Shown: positions 54,322-61,756 of the stretch, piece by piece | Layout: each line of letters begins with the position of its first letter | Numbering within the stretch: position 1 is the stretch's first letter | NCBI RefSeq assembly: GCF_042242105.1 | Contig: NC_092024.1 | Location: forward strand, 3,419,501 to 3,483,500 | Reading direction: 5' to 3' | DNA length: 64,000 nucleotides | Source of the DNA: Pempheris klunzingeri | Lineage: Eukaryota; Chordata; Actinopteri; Acropomatiformes; Pempheridae | Made by a program: the position numbers and the translations under genes | Notes under the pieces: generated by a model | Databases searched by the model: none | Seen by the model: only the letters and a program-made list of their open reading frames with translations | Told to the model about the DNA's origin: nothing

Positions 54322-55954
54322 CGTGGGGGATGGACAGTGCTGAGTCAGTGTAGCTATGACTGTTTATAAAACATGATTGGGCCTGACAGTAGAAAGAAAA
54401 GGACAAAGCAATGTATCTGTTTTTTCGCGCCCCTAACCCCCTAACCCCCCCCCCCCCCCCCCCCCCCCCCATTTTATTTCATTTCCAACACTGCTGGTGA
54501 TGTAGCTCGGCGCTAACGTGGCTGTGCGTGGGGTCCCTGTGTCACTTCAGTCCAACAACTATCACTCAAATTAGTCTTTCCAACAACCTGGAGAGAGGCC
54601 AGACTCGTAGAGGTGATAAAGTGGAGAGCAGCTGATAAGAGCAGCTGATAATACTCAGAATCACATCTCTCCTGCTGTCAAAGGTAGCACAACTTCTGTT
54701 TGAATCACATCTGTAATCTGCTCTTTTTAGGTCAATGAGAGTGAGACAGAAAGGTGAGACAGACGTCCAGGCCAAATCTTTGTGCTTCAAACTCCTTGTC
54801 AGTGAGGCTTTGGGAGTGGTGTGGGGGTGGGAGGAGGCATCAAGGCACTTTTTTTTTTTTTTCTCGTGTGTTTGTATGGCTTTTTAATTCCTGTCACCTC
54901 TGCACGACTAGCCTTCCACCTGTAGCTGGTCTCGAATGCACATGCTCTGTGGTGATAACGGGCTAATAGGCTTAAAGCTAATCTCCCTGATAGCTAATGG
55001 ATGGTAGTGGTGACTCGCTGTGTCCTAACCCAGTTACTCTGCTCTAGTTTTCCACATGTGATTTCCACTCTGAAGCACTAGAGATCAATAGGCCGTGGAG
55101 TGGTGACTTAATAGTTCTGTGATTTCAACTCTGTCGACTGACCTCAGCTCTGTTTTCAGCGGGGCGGCTGCACGAGCTAGTGCGAGTTCTTCGTGTGGTT
55201 ATGAATTGTAACAAGGGTACTAACATCTTTTTTTTCTTTTCTTTTTCTCTTCCTTATCCAATCACCTCATCACCCTCCTCTGCTGTCTATCCACATGTTC
55301 TGCTTTCTCTGATCCTGTGCGTCATTGCTTCTTTCCCCCCTCCATTAAATTTTTCGACACCGCTTTGCTCTTCTTTGTTTTCTATTTCTGTCCTTCACCT
55401 CCGGCACCTTATCTATCTCTTGGACTTTCACTCCCACCCCCCCCACCCCCCTGTATTATTCTCTCTCTGCTACTTTCTCTCAGTGTGACCAAGACCAGTG
55501 CATTCAGAGCACCAAATTCGTTTTGCAGGCCGCCGCCACACCTCTCCTCCAGCAGCAGAGCAGTGAGCCAGTCATCCTGACGGCCTCCCCTGAAAACGGA
55601 GCCTCTCTACCCGGCCGCACTGCCCTCACCCTGGGCGGCCCTTGCACCTCGCTCCCCCTCGGCCAGCCCACCCCTCCGACGTCCACCCCGAGCCTCAGCT
55701 GCCACGAGGCCGCCGACATGCTGCCGATCCACGGACACAGTCACACACACAACCACAGCCACCCGCTCCAGGAGCAGGTGGCCCACCACCACTTTCTTAC
55801 CCCAGAGGAAGTGCCCTCCCCGCCTGGCATGCTTCCCTGCGGCAGCCCCCTGGGTCACAGCCACACCATACAGGCCGGCTTTTACAACCCAGCCAGCCAG
55901 GACTCGCTACACGAGGACTCGGTCAGAGGACTGGTGAAGCTCAGCTCCGTCTGA
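11797..55954 (+). CDS. zdhhc14: DHHC-type palmitoyltransferase ZDHHC14 (nine coding exons)
   Basis: This multi-pass membrane enzyme transfers palmitate to cysteines of target proteins, chiefly at the Golgi/ER in this family. Exons are 11797-12038, 25058-25218, 40576-40728, 43784-43921, 44880-44928, 47092-47194, 47369-47478, 49441-49546 and 55484-55954, 1533 nt in all, encoding 510 residues with a continuous frame. Membrane segments lie near 61-80, 90-109, 207-229 and 249-273. The DPG motif is at 115-117. The Cys-rich domain contains catalytic DHHC 189-192 (Cys192). The TTxE motif is at 278-281 and a PaCCT-like segment [11 protein letters not shown] follows. The tail ends [20 protein letters not shown], as in ZDHHC14 and unlike ZDHHC18. 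An in-frame ATG at 11821 would give 502 residues. Intron 5 is AT-AC; the others are GT-AG. The tail carries a His-rich insert. Confidence 0.95.
13230..13535. mobile_element. Non-autonomous DNA transposon-like element with imperfect inverted ends
   Basis: It begins TAGAGCTAACACAATTCGTT and ends TTAGTTGCAGCTCTA, which read inward as imperfect inverted repeats. The interior is AT-rich and non-coding. The ends resemble the abundant teleost 'GGGCTGCAACTAAC' family. No clear target-site duplication is visible. Confidence 0.6.
14895..15140. repeat. Dispersed teleost repeat fragment (CAAAGCACTTTACA type)
   Basis: The segment contains AAAGCACTTTACAAATTGG, 'ccaattcacacacacagtga' and a tail resembling 'gctaccgaccctctggttag', the layout of a repeat common in fish genomes. 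A related copy lies at 31555-31790. No coding capacity is seen. Confidence 0.5.
19196..19690. repeat. Probable non-autonomous element (TTAAAGGTGCAGTG type)
   Basis: It starts TTAAAGGTGCAGTGCTTGGG and carries internal landmarks (ATATTCATAATTATG, ATGTTGCACCACCGTGTTTC, TACAGTAGCCCAGAATGGAC) that I recognise from a family abundant in percomorph fishes. The 3' end is not clearly defined, so the end coordinate is approximate. Confidence 0.45.
23280..23620. repeat. Degenerate dispersed repeat
   Basis: The segment includes 'ggtcaaagtcactgagacct' and 'ggaggcatacagccgcaagg', phrases recurrent in teleost interspersed repeats. A 171-codon open frame on the minus strand overlaps it but shows no recognisable domain. 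Confidence 0.35.
24590..24815. repeat. Degenerate GC-richer repeat fragment
   Basis: A local GC-rich patch with repeated 'gagcggg', 'caggagtgg' and a terminal 'cgcacggctctag' stands out from the AT-rich intron and resembles a decayed hAT-type non-autonomous element. The boundaries are uncertain. Confidence 0.3.
25058..25218 (+). CDS. zdhhc14: zdhhc14 exon: TM2 and DPG motif
   Basis: The 161-nt exon follows acceptor tcctaccag and encodes CPFLAEQ, the second membrane segment, [16 protein letters not shown] (DPG motif) and [11 protein letters not shown]. The donor is AATAG|gtaaga; it ends in phase 1. Confidence 0.95.
26766..27409. mobile_element. Transposon-like element with TAGGGCTGCAC inverted ends
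   Basis: The 644-bp segment begins TAGGGCTGCACGATA and ends ATTGTGCAGCCCTA, an inverted pair. The interior is AT-rich with no transposase reading frame, so it is non-autonomous or decayed. This end sequence is common in fish genomes. Confidence 0.6.
29930..31430 (+). mobile_element. Degenerate L1-type LINE remnant (ORF2 C-terminal part)
   Basis: Broken plus-strand frames around 30000-30490 read as the region downstream of the L1 reverse transcriptase (for example [18 protein letters not shown]), and about 31290-31400 gives WEDIWN followed by NIQFLLKVF, matching the L1 C-terminal 'W-E-x-I / I-Q-F-K-V' pattern. Frameshifts and stops are many, so the copy is inactive. The boundaries are approximate. 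Confidence 0.5.
31555..31790. repeat. Dispersed teleost repeat fragment (CAAAGCACTTTACA type)
   Basis: It contains CTCAAAGCACTTTACACTTC, 'cccattcacatacattcatg' and 'ggttcagtaccttgcacaag', the same order of landmarks as in a widespread fish repeat, and it is related to 14895-15140. Confidence 0.5.
34986..36200 (-). mobile_element. Tc1-type transposon remnant with broken transposase
   Basis: On the minus strand, decayed frames carry Tc1-family transposase landmarks: [16 protein letters not shown] near the DNA-binding region (about 35700-35780), a [18 protein letters not shown] segment (about 35380-35430) and [15 protein letters not shown] near the final catalytic acidic residue (about 35280-35340). 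These lie in different frames with stops between, so no protein is made. One end shows ACAGTACTGTGCAAAAGTTT at 34986; the matching inverted end was not found. Confidence 0.7.
35230..36070 (-). pseudogene. Tc1-like transposase pseudogene
   Basis: This is the coding part of the Tc1 remnant. Recognisable transposase segments run in order from about 36070 down to 35230 on the minus strand but are interrupted by frameshifts and stop codons. The conserved 'D-N-D-P-K-H' block has decayed to ANDPKHT. Confidence 0.65.
40576..40728 (+). CDS. zdhhc14: zdhhc14 exon: first part of Cys-rich domain
   Basis: The 153-nt exon encodes [20 protein letters not shown] and then [19 protein letters not shown] with SLCDNCV, which supplies the zinc-binding Cys/His set upstream of DHHC. 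The acceptor is ttttccaaag and the donor GTGTGG|gtgagt. Confidence 0.96.
40729..43783 (+). other. zdhhc14: zdhhc14 intron, 3.1 kb
   Basis: This is a GT-AG intron with an (AC)n tract at 42347-42379. Nothing else is recognised. Confidence 0.7.
42347..42379. repeat. (AC)n microsatellite
   Basis: This is an uninterrupted AC run of about 33 bp in a zdhhc14 intron. Confidence 0.95.
43784..43921 (+). CDS. zdhhc14: zdhhc14 exon: catalytic DHHC and TM3
   Basis: The 138-nt exon encodes [20 protein letters not shown] followed by the third membrane segment. The active-site Cys192 is in DHHC. The acceptor is ctccacacag and the donor TTTTAC|gtaagt. Confidence 0.97.
44096..44122. repeat. (TG)n microsatellite
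   Basis: This TG run of about 27 bp lies 175 bp downstream of the exon encoding DHHC. Confidence 0.95.
44880..44928 (+). CDS. zdhhc14: zdhhc14 49-nt exon upstream of a U12-type intron
   Basis: This short exon encodes [15 protein letters not shown]. Its acceptor is tgttcacag. The 5' splice site is CCTGCCAG|ATATCCTTT, so the intron starts with AT rather than GT. The frame fixes this boundary: the split Ser codon AG|T gives the family sequence DSPASVLE. Confidence 0.94.
44929..47091 (+). other. zdhhc14: U12-type AT-AC intron of zdhhc14
   Basis: The intron begins ATATCCTTT (44929-44937), identical to the U12 5' splice-site consensus, and ends in AC at 47090-47091. A branch-site match TTTCTTGAC lies at 47070-47078 (8 of 9 against TTCCTTRAY), with the branch A 14 nt from the intron end. 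No GT-AG alternative keeps the conserved protein sequence. It also contains an inverted-repeat element (45589-46184). Confidence 0.93.
45589..46184. mobile_element. Non-autonomous element with AAAGGTCCCATATT ends
   Basis: The left end reads TAAAGGTCCCATATTTTGC and the right end GCATGATATTTGACCTTTTA; they are imperfect inverted repeats. The interior is non-coding. The family is familiar from percomorph genomes. It sits inside the U12-type intron. Confidence 0.5.
47092..47194 (+). CDS. zdhhc14: zdhhc14 exon: TM4 and TTxE motif
   Basis: The 103-nt exon encodes [29 protein letters not shown] and TTNED, that is the fourth membrane segment followed by the TTxE motif that contacts the active site in DHHC enzymes. 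The acceptor is the AC end of the U12 intron and the donor is GAAGAT|gtgagt. Confidence 0.95.
47369..47478 (+). CDS. zdhhc14: zdhhc14 exon: PaCCT-like segment
   Basis: The 110-nt exon encodes [20 protein letters not shown] and [16 protein letters not shown]. The Asn/Phe/Asn spacing and the Cys-Cys pair match the conserved palmitoyltransferase C-terminal motif. The acceptor is tcctccag and the donor CCGAG|gtatga. Confidence 0.95.
49065..49100. repeat. (TG)n microsatellite
   Basis: This is a TG run of about 36 bp followed by a short GA-rich stretch. Confidence 0.95.
49441..49546 (+). CDS. zdhhc14: zdhhc14 exon: cytoplasmic tail
   Basis: The 106-nt exon encodes [19 protein letters not shown] and [17 protein letters not shown], characteristic of ZDHHC14. 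The acceptor is ctctgactag and the donor CACATG|gtaaga. Confidence 0.95.
51772..51796. repeat. (TG)n microsatellite
   Basis: This TG run of about 25 bp is followed by GAGAGAGA. Confidence 0.95.
52700..53005. mobile_element. piggyBac-type MITE flanked by TTAA
   Basis: The 306-bp segment begins CCCTTTATATCGGGC and ends GTGCCCTATAAAGGG, inverted repeats whose outer bases are CCCTTTAT/ATAAAGGG. It is flanked on both sides by TTAA (52696-52699 and 53006-53009), the piggyBac target duplication. The interior is non-coding, with a short direct repeat (ATCAGCGACA twice, 52799-52821). Confidence 0.7.
54247..54320. repeat. Long (TG)n microsatellite
   Basis: This TG run of about 74 bp is the longest in the window and a possible Z-DNA-forming tract. 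Confidence 0.97.
54432..54470. repeat. C-rich tract with CCCTAA words
   Basis: Two telomere-like CCCTAA words (from 54431) run into 26 consecutive C. Such a tract could form an i-motif, or a G-quadruplex on the other strand. The true length may be blurred by sequencing error. Confidence 0.85.
55484..55954 (+). CDS. zdhhc14: zdhhc14 terminal coding exon: Pro/His-rich tail
   Basis: The exon has 157 codons after acceptor tttctctcag. It begins [20 protein letters not shown] and ends in the conserved terminus [16 protein letters not shown] with TGA at 55952-55954. Between them lies a GC-rich Pro/Ser/His segment with [11 protein letters not shown] (residues 437-447) and AHHHF, which is longer and richer in His than the mammalian tail. 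Confidence 0.95.
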   Translation, partial: CDQDQCIQSTKFVLQAAATPLLQQQSSEPVILTASPENGASLPGRTALTLGGPCTSLPLGQPTPPTSTPSLSCHEAADMLPIHGHSHTHNHSHPLQEQVAHHHFLTPEEVPSPPGMLPCGSPLGHSHTIQAGFYNPASQDSLHEDSVRGLVKLSSV

Positions 55955-56650
55955 CAGTGGGATATAAACCCCTCCTCCCTCCCCCCCAAAACACATGCAT
56001 CCAACCCACGAGCCTCCCCTGTCCCACTTTTGTACCAGCTCGCTCTCACCCTGAGTCCCTCTCTCTCCTCAGCAGGACTCGGACTGAAAAAAGCTGTGGT
56101 TTAAATTCAGCTGCTAGAAACTGAACAGAATTTAAGTGAACCGAAGCGAAACCAGTGGTCCTCAGCCAGTGTCTTGCCAAACCACTCCTCCTGGTCTGGG
56201 AGGGATGTTCTCTGGTGTGGTGGCCTGTATGACAACTCAGAAATATATATATTTTTTTCATTATCCATTAGCTCCTGAAAACTGGACTGGGGAGTTTCTT
56301 TCTCAAAGTGGCGTATGTCTGTGAGCCATGTCAAGCAAAAAAAAAGAATACATGTTTTGACAGTACATGATATTTTTTGGTCAACATGATGAATTTCTGT
56401 CAGTGTATCACAGGTCTGACAGGTCTTTTTGTAAAAACAGACTTTAGCCTATTTGCCTGTTGCTGATTGGACAGCGTCTTCTGCCTTTTTTTCTTGGACA
56501 TTCTCAGCAGTGCAATGGTTGATGTCATCATGTTGCATATCATCCTGCTTTTTCTATGTTAAAAATAAGAGACTGTTGTACTGTACCATGGTTATTACAA
56601 ATTATTATATTTCCTGTGGATATTAATAAAACATCAACTTTTTATCAGAC
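55955..56650 (+). other. zdhhc14: zdhhc14 3' UTR
   Basis: Non-coding sequence runs from the stop codon to the AATAAA at 56625. The first 150 bp are C-rich and the rest AT-rich. Confidence 0.7.
56625..56630 (+). terminator. zdhhc14: zdhhc14 polyadenylation signal AATAAA
   Basis: The hexamer lies in 'tattaataaaacatc', about 670 nt after the stop codon, and is the first canonical signal downstream. Confidence 0.65.
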
Positions 56651-58516
56651 ACAATTGCGTTAAGATTGAGGTTTAATGTGAGAGTCATGTGGCGATGACA
56701 TTTCCTTTAAAGTTGGTCTTGTGACTGATCCCTGTGGTCATTAGGCATAAATGAGACAGACTTAAAAACAAGCCTGTCTGTGGATGATCAAACGAGGCTA
56801 AGACTGCCTTGGGGCCATCGAGTCTCCCATTCACCCCGTCAGAAATTCTGGTGAAGCCTCAAGCGCCAACCTTTGAGGAGTACAGACTAAAACAAGGACT
56901 CCGCTTCTGGTAAACGACAGTGTTTTGTGAGTTCCTTAAAGAGAGAATCACAGTGAGCCAACAATAAGAGATCATGATCTCTGACTGGCAGTGTTGGTGT
57001 AGGTTGTAAATGGGAGTCGCAGAGATGATCCTCTGCTTCCACCTTGTGGTTGAGCACAAGTACTGCAGTACAATAATCAGTCAGCAGCTGCGGACGGCTA
57101 CACTCTGGCTCTTCTACAGCACGAGTGCAACATGTAATATGAAACGATTGTCCTAGTTAAGAACCTGCACATTTATGAAGTCACTTTTGGTTTTTCCAGC
57201 CCACAACTTTAGCATTTTGCTTCGTTCTGTCTGTTCTCATCAATCTGGTCTCCCAACGCAGCAGGCAGCTGTTTCCAGTCAAACATCAGACTCCCAGTGA
57301 CTTTGTGTTTGTGTCCCCTGCAAAGCCATCCATCTAGACATATCAGTGGATACAAAATGATAATAGTAACATTTATTTATTATTAAATCATTTAATACAT
57401 AGGGAAGATTTTTCATACATATTTTACAACAATTACAACAGACAATGCAAAAAAAAAACATTGACATTGGAAAAGAAATATCCAGGTTTTTTTTTATTTT
57501 TATTTCTTTGTATATTTTGGAGCAGGGCTGATTCCTGCGGGACAGAGGGGGGGGGGGGGGCCGTGAGACAAGAGATGGCCACAGATGCAGGATTCTACTA
57601 TGCTCAATAGCTTGCATAAAGACTTGGTTATTGAAACGTATGTTTTAAACTGACCCTGTACTGCACTGTGCTTGAGTTCCACTGCACCATTGCATGTTGA
57701 ATGGTTAAAATGTGCATGGGACGCCATCATGTGTCAAAGAATCCTGAGGATTACGACTTTTATAGCAGACTGACTGAAAAATAAATATTGAAGTAAAGAA
57801 AGACGGGCATGCCCTACTGGGGCACGGTCTATTTAATTTACATTTTTTTGAACAAAAGAAAAGAAATTGCTGATGAAATTGATTGTGATCATACATTAAA
57901 AGTACGAGCACTATTAGTTATTCAGTAATCATGAGAAGTGTTTCAAAGCTTTTACAATTAGCTGTACAGTAACTAAATATTTGTTGGGCCTCACTCCAAA
58001 AGAATGGAACCCTCCAATTCATTGTTTGTATTTGCGGACTGTCTTGGCATTTAAACAAAGCTGTACTGTAGTTGGTGCTTGTTCACACATTCACACATAT
58101 TTCCTGTTTTAATTATACAGTGCACTAAGGGTGTATCACAGCAGAGATGCACTAAAGACAGTATAAGAAATGAACCAAGGCAAACCTAACTTGTAGCTGT
58201 AAACAGTCATGGTGGCTCACAGCCTGATGCTCCAGCACAGCTAACTCTCATGCATCACATGTCTAGCCAGGGCTGGAAACATGGACCGTTACTGGTGAGA
58301 CCAGTCAGTGGTCGTTGGTCACCAGAAATGCCGGACTAGCTTAAAATCAGTGACCTGTGGTTGCTGCAAGGAGAACCTGACCTGAAGTCAGGGCAGGGTT
58401 GGTTTTGTTTTCAGCATCCATCATCTGGGTCATTGCAGCTAAGCTAATTTAGCATCGATAACCAGGACACAACCGTGTCTGTAACGCTGGCTTCAGTGTA
58501 AGTCTGGAGTCCTGAG
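56651..58516 (-). other. Intergenic spacer and lgals8 3' UTR (convergent genes)
   Basis: The two neighbouring genes converge here. On the minus strand the first AATAAA motifs beyond the lgals8 stop are at 57499-57504 and 57493-57498, then 57372-57382, so the 3' UTR probably covers about 57350-58516. A 14-G run lies at 57547-57560. No other gene is supported. Confidence 0.45.
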
Positions 58517-61500
58517 TCACCACAGTTTGACATCAGTGAGCTCCAGGTCCCCCATGATCTCCAGCTGGTCAATGCTGCTCAGGTCCTGCACCCGATGTCT
58601 GAACTCAAACAAGTGTGAGCCGTTCACTGCCAGCTTGAACTGATGGGGCTGACAGAGGACGAGAATCTGACCCAAAAAAAAAAAGGCACTGAGGAGTAGT
58701 CGATCATTCAGACGTCTTGCAGAATAATTAATGACCAAATTGTGATCAGGTATCACACACCCAAAGATATAAACAGCTGTAGGCGCCTCTTACCTCAAAG
58801 TACTCCCCTGATGAGAAGGGGAAGAAGGGCAGCTCCCTCTCCTCCTGACCCCACGATTCTCCCAGGTACGAGTTCCTGATGAACACACCCGACTTCATGC
58901 GGGGGTTCAGATGGAGAGCGATGTTCTCCGTCCTGCTGTTGCGAAGGTTCACTGTAAAACTGGAAGAGGTACGTATGCTGTTAGCAGAGCAAAGTGTAAT
59001 TTACATTAATAGTTCAAACGGGCCAGTGATGTCCTTTTACCTGTGGGGGTACACGCTGACCTGTCCTTTGATGGTGATGTGCTGTCCAGGGCTCAGTCCT
59101 TTGAGTATACTGCCTTTGTAAGGGAGGCTCTGAGATGAGAATACAACCGTTTTACACCATTATTTTCTCTAGTTATCATCTGGTCTATAAGAACAGTTAA
59201 AAATAAAAAATATATAATTTCCTACAATCCATGGTGACACCTCCAGATGGCTTATTTGTCCAAAACCCAAAGATAATGACAATAATCACACAGAGAGACA
59301 GTGAATCTTCACATTTGAGAGGCTGGAAACAGCAAATATTTGACATTTATACTTAAAAAATGATTACCTAGCAATTAGCTAAATAGTTGTTGGTTAATTT
59401 TCTGTCAGATGACAGATAGACAACATGCTATCTATAACCCATTTCTGCTTATTCCAAACGTTTAGTTGCATCAGTAGGGCTCTTTACAGGAAGGTAATAA
59501 ATATAAAAGCTTGTATGGGCATACATCTAAGTGCCATTCTATGCATATGGCATCAATAACAGAGAAAAGGGACATTTACTAGAATGATAATTGGAGTGAA
59601 TTATTAGTTAAAGGACAATTTCAATTTATTACTACTTTGATTCAAAACTGTACTTCAGTTAATTGCTGAGATCTGGGAATGTGGTGTCATCAGTGGTCAG
59701 ATTGTCGCTCCATATGAGGTAAAGTCTAAACTGCTGGACTTTGCTGCAGTGATGTCGGTGTGTTCCCATATCTCAGGAATTGCTTATAAACCGGAATTGC
59801 CCTTTAAGAGCCTGCCGCGTGCTGAAGTAAACACAAACAAAAGAATCTTTTAGGAACTGTGATCCACTTTTAGTGGCATCACAAGATACTGAGCACATTT
59901 AGGCAGAGAGGTTTGGTGTAAATGATGCAAGAGGAAAAACTCACCAGGTCACCTGATTCTGAATATATTGCCTAAGAGGAAGAAAAGCCAAATTTAGAAA
60001 TGATTAATCAGATATGTACGGTGGCCCTGAAGGTCAAAACATCCCAAACATGGACAGGGTAAGATGTGTGATTGGATGTTAGATGTGTTTAGACATTCAT
60101 TGAATAAATTGATTGTGTTTTGTGAAATGATGCAGTGTTTTGACCCTCAGGGCCACTGTAGTGATGTCATAAAACAAACACACATCTGACAAGTTTGTGA
60201 GGACACGATGAAGCGAACGCGGGGTGGGAGTATACTCACTGAGTTGGGGATGTAGCCAATAGCGTGCACCCTGACTTTCCCAGAAATGGAAAACGTGTCG
60301 ACCCTGTTCAGTGGGACTTTATGCTTGTACTCCAGCAGGTGAGCTCCATTTACCGCCACCTATGGGTGAAGACACAAGTTTTACTACGCAGGTTTATCGA
60401 TGCCTTCATCCTTAACAGCATGGGTTCCCTGACCTTGAAGACGTCTTCGTGCACCAGGATGATGGTCTCGAAGGGGGCTCCGCGTTTGTAGGGCAGCTGA
60501 TGGAGCGTTTCCTCTTTGCCCCAGCTCTCCTGCAGCAGAGAGTTACACACCACGCAGGGCGAGCCTTTGAAGCGAGGGCTGAAGTGGAGGGCGACGTCAG
60601 AGCGCGGCTTGGTGCTGCAGCCGCTCGACAGGTCGATCTGAAACCTGCAGGAAGAGGACACAGCGAGGACAGATTACCAACCAGGCGAAGTGCTGAGCTC
60701 CTGTGAAAGGGCCGGCTTGGTCTGCGCCTGAAGCACCAGACCCACAGAGGCGGTCACGGTTCAGAGGCCCTGTGCCACAATCCAGCTCTGAAAAATGTAT
60801 CATTCTGTTTGACCAAATGAATAAATACCTCATTATTTATCTTGATCTTAACAGTTCTGCAAAACTTTATGCAAAACTACTTTTTCCAAGGTCAATAATG
60901 AACTTTCCTTAGTTTGTTCCTTCATGGTGCACATTCTTAAATGTGGTCATGTTTAATCAGTCTGCCACAACGGAGAACTTAGGGCTGTTAACAGGGACCC
61001 TGTATTATTATTACAGGCCGTTATTCCAGCCACAGTGCTCCTGGACGGTCTGAGGGTCTGAGCAACACATTGTTCTGTAGCCAAACCTGACCTCTGACCT
61101 CTGACCTCGAGGTGGAGGAGCAGGAATTCAATTCAAAGCTGAGCTAGAAGCTGATATTATAGTCGATACTGAGGTTCCTTTAAAAGCCAGAAATATTTAG
61201 GACTGCCTACAGAACTGGACCAGGTGTTCCCAAAGTGGATGGCGCCACAGTTTGGCCTGAAGTCCACAACAGGACCATAAAGTTTCTGATTATTAAAGGA
61301 GGATTAGATCTGCAGACATCCTCTAAGGTGACACCTCCTCAGAGCATGAATCACCTCGTGAATCACTCACTCACCTGTCGGCATCGGGGGGCACAGTGCC
61401 CTGGATGATGATGATCTCCCCAGGGTGCAGGCCTCCAGGAATGGGCCCTGTGTATGGGATCACCTGAGGTGGAGAGCTGACGTTAGAGCAGCGGACACCT

Positions 61501-61756
61501 GCGCTGGCAGCAGCTGAACACACGCAGGCTGACATGGGGCAGCTCAGTGTTCAGGCGGTGTGACAGCTGTGCTCAGAGCTGACACACAGCTGCTGCTGCC
61601 GCTGCCCCCCCCCCACATCCCTCCCCACCCCAGCTGTAGCAGCAGCCACAGGACGGTCTGCCGATCAGCGCCTCAGACGGCTGCTCTACATAATAACAGA
61701 GATAAGAAGCCTCTTACCGGATCCAGGACCGTGTGCTTCGCATTGGCCACAGACAT
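58517..61756 (-). CDS. lgals8: Galectin-8, tandem-repeat galectin (eight coding exons)
   Basis: This beta-galactoside-binding lectin has two carbohydrate-recognition domains and lacks a signal peptide, as galectins do. In mammals galectin-8 senses damaged endosomes and also acts outside cells. Minus-strand exons are 61756-61718 (ATG), 61463-61375, 60644-60434, 60359-60240, 59971-59945, 59129-59041, 58959-58794 and 58666-58517 (stop). All junctions are GT-AG and the 891 nt encode 296 residues. CRD1 begins [16 protein letters not shown]; its sugar site reads H63-F-S65-P-R67, then N77, W84 and E87. CRD2 reads H208-L-N210-P-R212, N221, W228, E231 and R233, the full canonical set. CRD1 has Ser where galectins have the contact Asn. 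The linker is only a 9-residue microexon. The terminus [20 protein letters not shown] supports galectin-8 over galectin-4 or -9. Confidence 0.92.
59945..59971 (-). CDS. lgals8: lgals8 27-nt linker microexon
   Basis: On the minus strand tcctcttag precedes 27 nt encoding AIYSESGDL and gtgagt follows. Both flanking junctions are phase 0, so the microexon can be included or skipped without changing frame. It joins the end of CRD1 (GYIPNS) to the start of CRD2 (SLPYKG). A second copy lies at 63049-63075. Confidence 0.75.
60019..60158. mobile_element. Small MITE with ~25-bp inverted ends and TA flanks
   Basis: The 140-bp insert in an lgals8 intron begins CGGTGGCCCTGAAGGTCAAA and ends TTTTGACCCTCAGGGCCACTG; the ends are near-perfect inverted repeats, flanked by TA on both sides (60017-60018, 60159-60160). 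The TA flanks suggest a Tc1/mariner-type insertion. Confidence 0.65.

Larger units (their letters stand above)
49547..55483 (+). other. zdhhc14: zdhhc14 last intron, 5.9 kb
   Basis: This GT-AG intron contains (TG)n at 51772-51796, a TTAA-flanked element at 52700-53005, a long (TG)n at 54247-54320 and a 26-C run at 54445-54470. A pyrimidine-rich stretch precedes the acceptor. No other exon is supported. Confidence 0.7.

Noticed and set aside
49547..55483. Tandem repeats considered as CRISPR or satellite arrays
   Set aside because: The repeats are dinucleotide microsatellites and single-copy MITEs; there is no spacer-repeat periodicity and this is animal nuclear DNA.
612..55954. Identification as the ARID1A-ZDHHC18 pair
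   Set aside because: ARID1A and ZDHHC18 are also near each other in human, but the palmitoyltransferase here has the ZDHHC14-specific tail ([42 protein letters not shown]), which fixes the locus as ARID1B-ZDHHC14.
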